Shown one piece after another: positions 57,673 through 64,000 of a DNA stretch of 64,000 nucleotides. A model generated the notes under the pieces. That model was not told the DNA's origin and searched no databases. It saw nothing but the letters and a program-made list of their open reading frames with translations. Every line of letters starts with the position of its first letter. The first letter of the stretch is position 1. The translations under genes and the position numbers were made by a program. The DNA is from Streptococcus oralis (GTDB lineage Bacteria > Bacillota > Bacilli > Lactobacillales > Streptococcaceae), in assembly GCF_021497885.1 (NCBI RefSeq), contig NZ_CP046523.1:911501-975500 (forward strand), given 5' to 3'.

Positions 57673-57939
57673 ATGACAAGTAGTTTAAAGCGAATTGCTG
57701 AAAAAATTGTTTTTATTATTGAAGAAGAGTACCCCAAACAAAAAAGTGTTACAGGCTCAATTCAAAGTATTTATCAATTAGCAAGTGAAATTGTAGAAAG
57801 TGGAGAAGTAGCAAAAAACATAAATCTTAAAAGTCTAGTTAGAATGTTTGCAGATGAGACAACGCATTATCAAAGTGAGATCATTTACTTACTTCAAGAT
57901 TTAGATAAGGAATTGAAAAAGAATGAACATAAAAGATAG
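57673..57939 (+). CDS. Predicted immunity protein, small helical
   Basis: An 88-residue helical protein directly after the preceding toxin remnant, with GAGGGAG before its start. No family was recognised. Immunity role is inferred from position. Confidence 0.6.
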   Translation: MTSSLKRIAEKIVFIIEEEYPKQKSVTGSIQSIYQLASEIVESGEVAKNINLKSLVRMFADETTHYQSEIIYLLQDLDKELKKNEHKR

Positions 57940-58052
57940 TTTACAACATTTTTCATCGAGCGGGTAAATCTGCGTTAGACTACGCTAAAGAGTTATCTTG
58001 GAAAAATGATTTTTTAAATATTTTGGAGAAGTATGAAAATGAAAGTAAGTGA
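57933..58052 (+). pseudogene. C-terminal remnant of an ankyrin-like immunity gene
   Basis: The frame without a start reads HRAGKSALDYAKELSWKNDF, like the last ankyrin repeat of a protein. Ankyrin proteins are known immunity partners of polymorphic toxins. Only about 38 residues remain. Confidence 0.6.
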
Positions 58053-58374
58053 TAATTATGGAGGATTTATTCTATCAAGGAATGTAAAAAATGGATTACC
58101 TATTGCGTATACTTACAGAGAAAAATCTCGACTGTTACAATTAAATGGATGGACCATTTGTTCTAGTTCCGATGATGAGGAATACATAAATAATCCCCAA
58201 AATTTTGAAATTGTATCAGCAAAAACCATGTTTTCTATTGCACCCGTGATGGAAGAAATTTTTGAAGCGAAGTATGGGACGAATTTAGCGTGGCTATACG
58301 AGGAGGGGGTTCATGTCGGTTTCTATGATTTAAATGAGGAAAAAGAGGTAAAAATATCTGAAATTTTAGATTAG
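58033..58374 (+). CDS. DUF2185 immunity-like protein
   Basis: A 113-residue protein. GGFILSRNVKNG, GWTICSSSDDEEYINNPQNF and WLYEEGVHVGFYD resemble DUF2185, a family seen in polymorphic-toxin loci as immunity (Imm33-like). A TTGGAGAAG site precedes ATG 58033; ATG 58039 is also possible. No toxin gene is linked to it. Confidence 0.72.
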   Translation: MKMKVSDNYGGFILSRNVKNGLPIAYTYREKSRLLQLNGWTICSSSDDEEYINNPQNFEIVSAKTMFSIAPVMEEIFEAKYGTNLAWLYEEGVHVGFYDLNEEKEVKISEILD

Positions 58375-58414
58375 TTATATATAGTAGTATTTATCATGAA
58401 GGAGTCCAACTTAA

Positions 58415-58826
58415 GCCAAGGCAGAAGCGATTGAGGCTGCTAAACGCAAGGCAGAACAAGAAGCAGCTGAGCTAGAAGCTTCATATCGCCGTCATCACCC
58501 CATCCAAGCCTGACTGAAGGATCGCTCGAATGAGCTTGGTTCCTGGTGGGTAGATGTCGTTGAGGGCACACGAAATCTACCTATTCCACAGGACTTGAAA
58601 GATTCTCTCTTGTTTGCGGAAGGTTTTATTGGTACAGCTGGAAGTATGGTTTCAGAGACTGCCATCGGAGCTGTAGATTTGACTCAGATCATAGGTGTTG
58701 CCAGTATTGATGGCCTTAATCGCTTAACAGGAGGTCAAACTCCAGAGTGGATGAAGCGGGACTTGCAAGGAACGGCAGATAACCTGTCTAGCCTTGCGGA
58801 GTTAGGAGTAGGGACTTACACTGCTC
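58415..58826 (+). pseudogene. Broken LXG/pre-toxin fragment
   Basis: Codons AKAEAIEAAKRKAEQEAAELE match the LXG genes. A TGA at 58511 replaces the tryptophan codon in QAWLKD. After YTAL the frame joins, out of phase, to the SSKHADD codons, deleting roughly 370 residues-worth of shared segment and linker sequence down to a short joint at 58825-58830. Confidence 0.88.
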
Positions 58827-59175
58827 TAGTAAACATGCGGATGATGCAGTACGAGGAGTAGGTGGTTCTGGGAAGGCGGAGCGAGTCACACAAGCTGTTA
58901 ATAATATGTCTGAGTTTTTTGAAACATAATTTGGACAAAAGATTGTGGGAAGCCTTAGAAAGACTAAGAAGAAGTATGACGGGCAGAGTGTTTATGAAGT
59001 GATGAAGAAGGTTGATAGAAATTTGTGCAAAGGAGATTACCTGTATTTGGATGGTTTACATATGGACCATTTTGAAGTTTTTGATAAACTTGGTAATTTG
59101 AAATCTGTACTTAATCTTGATGGTACTTTAAACACAGATAAGTTATTAAAAGCTAAAGGAAGGAAATTACATTGA
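58825..59175 (+). pseudogene. Colicin-E3-like toxin remnant, copy 1
   Basis: From SSKHADDAVRGVGGSG the frame continues into VTQAVNNMSEFFET, then a TAA at 58927, then LRKTKKKYDGQSVYEV and LYLDGLHMDHFEVFDKLGN. The D..H....E order and EVFDKxG pattern recall colicin-E3-type ribonucleases, but spacing differs by one residue. GTG 58945 could start the last 76 residues alone. Compare the unbroken copy at 59609. Confidence 0.7.
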
Positions 59176-59561
59176 AGGAAGAAATCTATAAACTTTATGA
59201 GGTGTGTAAACGATTCAATTCGAGGCTAGGATACTCGTTAGAAGAAAATAAGAAATTAAAAGATTTTAAAGAATTGATAGATGATAATCTATCTGATGAC
59301 TTTCAAGAGCTTATGTCAGGTATTTCAGAATTCAAGGAAGAAATAATTGATCAAAGTATAGCTGATGAGCAATACAGTCAATTCTACTACGAGTTATTGT
59401 CTTCGATGGCTAACTTTTCTTCTTACTTTGCAGATTTGCATGAAATAATTTTTGATCTAAACAAAAGACGCAGATTTAAAATGGGAGAAATTACCAAAGA
59501 GGAGTTAGTCAGTTCAGACGAAATAATTTTAGACGATGAGGATGATGAATCTGGAAATTAA
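59172..59561 (+). CDS. Predicted immunity protein of E3-like toxin, copy 1
   Basis: A 129-residue very acidic helical protein. It starts with TTG at 59172, overlapping the toxin stop, with GGAAGGAAA upstream. The C-terminal KMGEITKEELVSSDEIILDD matches the protein at 59944. Pairing with an RNase-like toxin is inferred from the repeated order. Confidence 0.7.
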   Translation: MKEEIYKLYEVCKRFNSRLGYSLEENKKLKDFKELIDDNLSDDFQELMSGISEFKEEIIDQSIADEQYSQFYYELLSSMANFSSYFADLHEIIFDLNKRRRFKMGEITKEELVSSDEIILDDEDDESGN

Positions 59562-59608
59562 AGAATAGATACTTATTGTTTTTCTAAACGCATTAAAGAT
59601 TTTGTCCG

Positions 59609-59947
59609 GCGGATGATGCAGTACGAGGAGTAGGTGGTTCTGGTAGGGCGGAGCGAGTCACACAAGCTGTCAATAATATGTCGGAGTTTTTTGAGACAGA
59701 CTTTGGAAAAAAGATTAGGGACAATCTTAGAAAGACGAAGAAACAATATGACGGGCAAAGTGTTTATGAGGTGACTAAAGATATAGATGATATTTTGAAA
59801 AAAGGAGATAAGTTGTACTTAGATGGTCTGCATAAAGATCATTTTGAGGTATTCAATAAAAGAGGTAAAGTAAAGGATGTTCTTAATCTTGATGGAACTT
59901 CTAATAGTAAAAAATTTAATTTAGCTTCTGGGAGGAGATTAAAATGA
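59609..59947 (+). pseudogene. Orphan colicin-E3-like toxin cassette, copy 2
   Basis: The frame opens at ADDAVRGVGGSG with no start or export domain and continues uninterrupted through NNMSEFFETDFGKKI to LYLDGLHKDHFEVFNKRGK and GTSNSKKF. ATG 59678 is internal with no clear ribosome site. The toxin part is complete relative to copy 1, so this looks like a usable stored end. Confidence 0.7.
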
Positions 59948-60342
59948 TTAGTTCAGAGTTAAAAGATGTAATGAAACGATTGACTATTCTTAATGAGAAT
60001 AATAAAGGTGTGCTACTTAGAGAAGAAAGTATCAGAGATATAGACAATACGATAAATATCTTTCTAAAAAAATATGAAGATCGTTTTTATGAAGGATTAA
60101 GATTGTTTAACAAGATAGATATTACTACAATTTCCTCTTCAGAGAATTCAGATTACACTATTGCTTTCTATAATCTATTAACTGGAATTAGGGGGATAAT
60201 CGATTGTTTTGATGACTTTGATGATATTTTAGTTGAATTGAATAAAAACTTCATGTATCAAAGTGGCGAAATCACAAAAGAAGAATGGGAAAGTTCAGGG
60301 GAAATAGTCTTGGATGACGAAGAAAATGAATTTGGAGATTGA
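59944..60342 (+). CDS. Predicted immunity protein of E3-like toxin, copy 2
   Basis: A 132-residue acidic protein paralogous to 59172 in its C-terminal third (SGEITKEEWESSGEIVLDDE) and diverged elsewhere. ATG 59944 overlaps the toxin stop (ATGA), and GGGAGGAG is a strong site. Divergence of both toxin and antidote suggests two different specificities. Confidence 0.72.
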   Translation: MISSELKDVMKRLTILNENNKGVLLREESIRDIDNTINIFLKKYEDRFYEGLRLFNKIDITTISSSENSDYTIAFYNLLTGIRGIIDCFDDFDDILVELNKNFMYQSGEITKEEWESSGEIVLDDEENEFGD

Positions 60343-60391
60343 AGAATAGATATTGATTCCTCGCTTTTTATGTTCACTAGGAGGAAGACTA

Positions 60392-62476
60392 ATGGGATTT
60401 TATGTCGATATTGCGGAGCTTCAGAAAGTCCAAGAGGCCTATATGAAGATGGTCGCAACTGCTCAGAGTCAGTTGGATACTGCTAAAAATGGGATGAATG
60501 CCATCATCACCAGTAATTCCATGCATGGAGAAGTTGGGAAAGCGATTACGAATGAAATCAATAATGTTCATAACCCCGTGATTGTTGGCTTAAAGAATGG
60601 CTTAGAATTTCTAGGTTCTGAGTTTTCCAAGACGATCACGGATTTTCAGAATTTTGTTGGCGAAACCTCTGCAACGGCAGTTTTAGCAGAAGAGACTTTG
60701 GATGATGCGATCAAGAAGCTAAATGAAGCCGATGAGAAACACAAGGTGATGGATACCAATTTTAAGAGTATCTATGATGGGATTTCGAGTCTCTATCACC
60801 TGAGTGCTCCCTTAAGTAGCACCTTCTATACCAATACCCAAACAGCCCGGAAGTATGTTCAGGATACGAAGAATAAGGTCAATGCCTTTGATAAGATGAC
60901 GACAACCAGCAGTACTGAACAGCTTTTTAGTGCTTTAAGTAGCCAGATGGCGGCTGCTGGAAGAGTGAAGAGTCTGAGTTATAGTGATCCTGTTTTAACT
61001 AACTTTGTGGCGCATGAAGAACTCGGTAAAGCGATTTATGAGATGGATCAGCAGTATGCGAAAGCCAAGGCAGAAGCGATTGAGGCTGCTAAACGCAAGG
61101 CAGAACAAGAAGCCGCTGAGCGAGAAGCTTCTTATCGCCGTCATCACCCCATCCAAGCCTGGCTGAAGGATCGCTCGAATGAGATTGGTTCCTGGTGGGG
61201 CGATGTCGTTGAGGGCACACGAAATCTACCGCTTCCTCAAGGGATGAAGGATTCCCTCTTGTTTGCGGAAGGTTTTATTGGTGCAGCTGGTAGTATGGTT
61301 TCAGAGACTGCCATCGGAGCTGTAGATTTGACTCAGATCATTGGTATTGCCGGTATTGATGGCGTCAATCGCCTAACAGGAGGTCAAACTCCAGAGTGGA
61401 TGAAGCGGGACTTGAAAGGGACGGCAGATAACCTGTCTAGCCTTGCGGAGTTAGGAGTAGGAACTTACACTGCTCTGACGGATCCAGGAGCGGCTCAGCG
61501 TGGCCAGGATCCCAATGCCAGCTATGCGGATAAGGCTGCTTATCGTGCTCAAGAGACCGGAAAAGCCCTTTGGGATAAGGTCACCCACATGGATGCCTAT
61601 GACGCAGGAGGCTTGACCTTTGAGATTGCCAGTCTTTTTGTCGGTCCAGCAGCTGTAGGGAAGATGGCTAAGGGGACCAAGTTAGGAGCTAAGGCAGCTG
61701 AGATGATTAGCTTAGCCAAGAACAGTACCAAAGCAAGAATTCTCGCAAATGTCGAAAAATGGGGTTCAAAGGTTGACAATATCCTGTCTAAGAGCAATAA
61801 TGTCATTAGGCAATTTGGGGAGAAATTATTAGATACTCGAATCCCAGTTGGCATTCGTAAAGAGGCAGTTGCCTTTGCGGGAGGTATGGGAACCATGCCT
61901 GCCTTCAGCGTTGAGAGTAAGACTCTGCGTGATGTGATGCACTTCTCTAGTAAACATGCGGATGATGTAGTACGAGGAGTAGGTGGTTCTGGTAGGACGG
62001 AGAGAAATCTTGAAGCTGTATTGGAAAAAGCGAAAAAAGGAGAGCCTGTTAGCACTTACCAAGAAAGATTGAATCAGACTCCTGTAAATGAAGGTCATTG
62101 GACAGGTGAAAGAGGAGAGTCTACATTTGTTTCAAACAAAGATGAAGTTAGAAAAATTTTAGATGATGTAAATCTAGAAGGTATAGAGTATGAAAATGCG
62201 ATACCAGATTTTTCACCTGTCTCTAAAGGTGAAGTGAAAATTACAGATATGGGTATTGACAGAAATGCTAACTTTAGACAAGCTGATGAGCTCCTTGCTA
62301 GAGAATTAGGGAAAACTCGTCGAGAAATTGTTAAGTTTAGAAAAGAAAATAAACTAACGTGGCACGAACTTAATGACATGACGAGTATGCAACTAGTTCC
62401 GAGTATCATAAATAGTAAATTTGGGCATTTAGGCGGTGTTTCAGAAGTTAAAAAGTTGTTGGAATTATTGCAGTAG
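60392..62476 (+). CDS. LXG effector with WHH-type HNH nuclease end
   Basis: A 694-residue T7SS toxin. Residues 1 to about 515 nearly match the LXG genes at 45487 and 52220. The toxin end has HWTGERGESTF, IPDFSPVSKGEVKI, TWHELNDMTSMQLVP (near residue 652) and INSKFGHLGGVSE, matching the WHH-type branch of HNH/ENDO VII polymorphic toxins. GAGGAAG precedes ATG 60392; the frame extends to 60353. It is the third full-length LXG gene of this type. A DUF6985-type immunity gene follows. Confidence 0.9.
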   Translation: MGFYVDIAELQKVQEAYMKMVATAQSQLDTAKNGMNAIITSNSMHGEVGKAITNEINNVHNPVIVGLKNGLEFLGSEFSKTITDFQNFVGETSATAVLAEETLDDAIKKLNEADEKHKVMDTNFKSIYDGISSLYHLSAPLSSTFYTNTQTARKYVQDTKNKVNAFDKMTTTSSTEQLFSALSSQMAAAGRVKSLSYSDPVLTNFVAHEELGKAIYEMDQQYAKAKAEAIEAAKRKAEQEAAEREASYRRHHPIQAWLKDRSNEIGSWWGDVVEGTRNLPLPQGMKDSLLFAEGFIGAAGSMVSETAIGAVDLTQIIGIAGIDGVNRLTGGQTPEWMKRDLKGTADNLSSLAELGVGTYTALTDPGAAQRGQDPNASYADKAAYRAQETGKALWDKVTHMDAYDAGGLTFEIASLFVGPAAVGKMAKGTKLGAKAAEMISLAKNSTKARILANVEKWGSKVDNILSKSNNVIRQFGEKLLDTRIPVGIRKEAVAFAGGMGTMPAFSVESKTLRDVMHFSSKHADDVVRGVGGSGRTERNLEAVLEKAKKGEPVSTYQERLNQTPVNEGHWTGERGESTFVSNKDEVRKILDDVNLEGIEYENAIPDFSPVSKGEVKITDMGIDRNANFRQADELLARELGKTRREIVKFRKENKLTWHELNDMTSMQLVPSIINSKFGHLGGVSEVKKLLELLQ

Positions 62477-62491
62477 AAAAAGAGGTGTGAA

Positions 62492-62974
62492 ATGAAGATA
62501 GTACATCCTGTTTTTGGGGAATTGACATTTAATAATGGTTGGACTAAGAGTATTAAATTAAATATTTTTAAAAAGGAATTTTCTGTTGAAATAATTATTG
62601 ATGCAGATGAAGATGCGGTGTTCGATGAAAATCAAATCAAAGCTTTTGAATTTTTTTTCAGTGATATTCAGAACTGTGTTACCCAAGCCGAGAATGGTAT
62701 TGTTGGATATTATAATTCAATAATTGATGAGGTAATTGATAGACTGGATTCAGATTCTAATTTTGGTCAGAAGTTATTAAATGCTAAAGATAATCCGAGT
62801 GAAATCTTTAAATTTTTGACAGTAAAACAAATTATGATTCCGATGAATTTTGATGATAATACACGTGAAGCAGGCTTCATTTGTGATTGTGAATGGGATA
62901 TTGAAAACGGTGTTGGAATAAAATATATTAATGAACAAATATCAGAAATAGGATTTCAAGACATTTTGTTATAA
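62492..62974 (+). CDS. DUF6985-like immunity protein
   Basis: A 160-residue acidic protein. HPVFGELTFNNGWTKSI and the tail CDCEWDIENGVGIKYINEQI fit the DUF6985/DUF2004-like group that often follows WHH nucleases. It starts 15 bases after the toxin stop with AAAGAGGTG upstream. Confidence 0.75.
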   Translation: MKIVHPVFGELTFNNGWTKSIKLNIFKKEFSVEIIIDADEDAVFDENQIKAFEFFFSDIQNCVTQAENGIVGYYNSIIDEVIDRLDSDSNFGQKLLNAKDNPSEIFKFLTVKQIMIPMNFDDNTREAGFICDCEWDIENGVGIKYINEQISEIGFQDILL

Positions 62975-63000
62975 TTGAAGTTATGTTCAGCGGACCACGA

Positions 63001-63056
63001 TCAGCAGTACTGAACAGCTTTTTAGTGCTTTAAGTAGCCAAATGGCAGCTGCGTGA
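63001..63056 (+). pseudogene. LXG scar
   Basis: AGCAGTACTGAACAGCTTTT and the following bases to ATGGCAGCTGC match the LXG codons SSTEQLFSALSSQMAAA (60908-60957). They then join directly to CGTGATGTGATGCACTT of the linker. About 950 bases of the normal gene are missing. Confidence 0.9.
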
Positions 63057-63057
63057 T

Positions 63058-63576
63058 GTGATGCACTTCTCAAGTAAACATGCGGATGATGCAGTGAGAG
63101 GTGTAGGTGGTTCTGGGAAAGTAGAGCGCTTCTATGATGATATAAAAAATATAACAGCTAAGGATATTCCAACAGTTAAAAGTGGAGATTTTGAAAAATT
63201 TTTCAATTCTCTAACGGTAGAAGAGTTAGACTTTATTTGGAAGAAAAAGGAACTACGTAAGAAAATTGAACGTCAATTAAGATATCCTGGTGGAATGCAT
63301 GAGTGGCATTTAGTTTCAAGGACTCCGCAATTCAAGTATTGGGATATAACTGCCGAAAAAATTAGAGAGTTACGTACTGCAATTTCAGATGTAAAGTTTA
63401 TTAACCCTGAAGGAGTCCATGGTGGTTTAGGTTCTACAAAAGCACATAATGAATTGCTGGAAATTATTGATTCGTCGAAAGATTATGATATGTTTGTGAG
63501 AAGATTAAATATCTGGGCTAATTATCGTCTTGAGGGAGGAGTTCAGGTATTACCTAAGGGGCTAAGAATTCCATAG
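63058..63576 (+). CDS. Orphan HEWHLVSR-type toxin cassette
   Basis: A 172-residue frame starting at the linker codons MMHFSSKHADD, without LXG or pre-toxin parts. GGMHEWHLVSRTPQFKYW and HGGLGSTKAHNELLEIIDSS match the toxin end of the gene at 52220, with an added stretch KNITAKD. It is a complete but displaced toxin end paired with an Imm22-type gene. Confidence 0.75.
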   Translation: MMHFSSKHADDAVRGVGGSGKVERFYDDIKNITAKDIPTVKSGDFEKFFNSLTVEELDFIWKKKELRKKIERQLRYPGGMHEWHLVSRTPQFKYWDITAEKIRELRTAISDVKFINPEGVHGGLGSTKAHNELLEIIDSSKDYDMFVRRLNIWANYRLEGGVQVLPKGLRIP

Positions 63577-63598
63577 CTAATAGAAAGGATTTAATAAA

Positions 63599-63976
63599 AT
63601 GGAAACAGACAATACGGTATCTATTTGGATAGGTAATTTCAAAAATTTAACTGAGTTAGAAAATTATATTGATCTAACTTATGATAATGAGGGAGAGATC
63701 GTTGTTTCTGATTTTTTCAACGATTTTAAGATAGATATTAATGATATAGATGAAGATTTAATTGAAAAAGCAGTTTTGCCAAATGAAACAAACGATATAT
63801 CTATTATTTTGCGCACTGCTTCCTATGAGGAACAGTTGTTGTGTGAATTGAACGCATTAGAGAGTCTGACTATAAATAAAGGCAATGCAGTTGTACTACT
63901 CTATAACTATGCTTATGATGGCTCTGTAAAATCCTCAGATTATTTAAATTTTATTACAAGTGTAGATTATAGATGA
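63599..63976 (+). CDS. Imm22-family immunity protein, second copy
   Basis: A 125-residue acidic protein. NTVSIWIGNFKNLTELENYI matches the protein at 54262. It follows the related orphan toxin by 22 bases with GAAAGGA upstream. The array continues beyond the right edge. Confidence 0.82.
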   Translation: METDNTVSIWIGNFKNLTELENYIDLTYDNEGEIVVSDFFNDFKIDINDIDEDLIEKAVLPNETNDISIILRTASYEEQLLCELNALESLTINKGNAVVLLYNYAYDGSVKSSDYLNFITSVDYR

Positions 63977-64000
63977 AACAATAACTTAGGAGTTTTATTG

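Noticed and set aside
46251..61770. The multiple repeats as a possible CRISPR array
   Set aside because: Repeats are hundreds of bases long, coding, and irregularly spaced; no short regular repeats or cas genes are present.
61597..62055. A 152-codon minus-strand frame inside the LXG gene, similar frames recurring at the other copies
   Set aside because: It recurs only because the coding strand is duplicated; there is no promoter or ribosome site.

Overview
The window looks like the chromosome of a mitis-group Streptococcus (S. mitis, S. oralis, S. infantis or a pneumococcus-like relative). I base this on the AT-rich low-GC coding style, two pneumococcal-type histidine-triad (Pht) proteins under AdcR-type zinc operators, an adcAII zinc lipoprotein, a pmp23 lysozyme-like gene beside glyA, a class II preQ1 riboswitch before queT, and an ISL3-family element. 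The species is inferred, not proven.

Positions 1-26304 are ordinary core genome: the 3' end of ptsI; a lone pht gene; an adcAII-pht pair; pepT; an orphan ferrochelatase; an IS200-like element; mscL; a GtrA-like gene; riboswitch-queT; tRNA-Thr(GGT); an asd-motif leader RNA followed by asd-dapA; mnmE; a tautomerase; the tdk-GNAT-prfA-prmC-tsaC-GNAT-glyA-nucleoid protein-pmp23 run; a DUF1002 secreted protein; and an rlmD-type methyltransferase.

Positions 26695-38475 hold a complete Firmicutes type VII secretion system (T7SSb): esxA, esaA, essA, esaB, essB, essC. An ISL3-family element with an 8-bp target duplication sits exactly on the esaA stop codon. An intrinsic terminator and a separate promoter lie between it and essA.

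From 38582 to the right edge is a very large T7SS effector island. Two module heads (38582 and 44049) each carry two small helical proteins, a DUF4176-type chaperone and an LXG protein. The second follows a copied 3' scrap of essC with its terminator and promoter. Downstream there are about a dozen toxin/immunity cassettes. Three LXG genes (45487, 52220, 60392) share almost the same N-terminal and pre-toxin sequence but end in different toxins. Between them are orphan C-terminal toxin cassettes that restart inside the shared pre-toxin segment, each followed by its own immunity gene, plus scars of chaperone, LXG and toxin genes and several immunity genes with no toxin. The predicted toxins include glycine-zipper membrane proteins, HNH/ENDO VII-type nucleases, a TNT-type NAD glycohydrolase, a colicin-E3-like RNase remnant and at least one C-terminus I do not recognise. 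The layout fits a recombinational reservoir in which the toxin end of the live LXG gene can be swapped through the shared segment while old immunity genes are kept. This is the most noteworthy system in the window.
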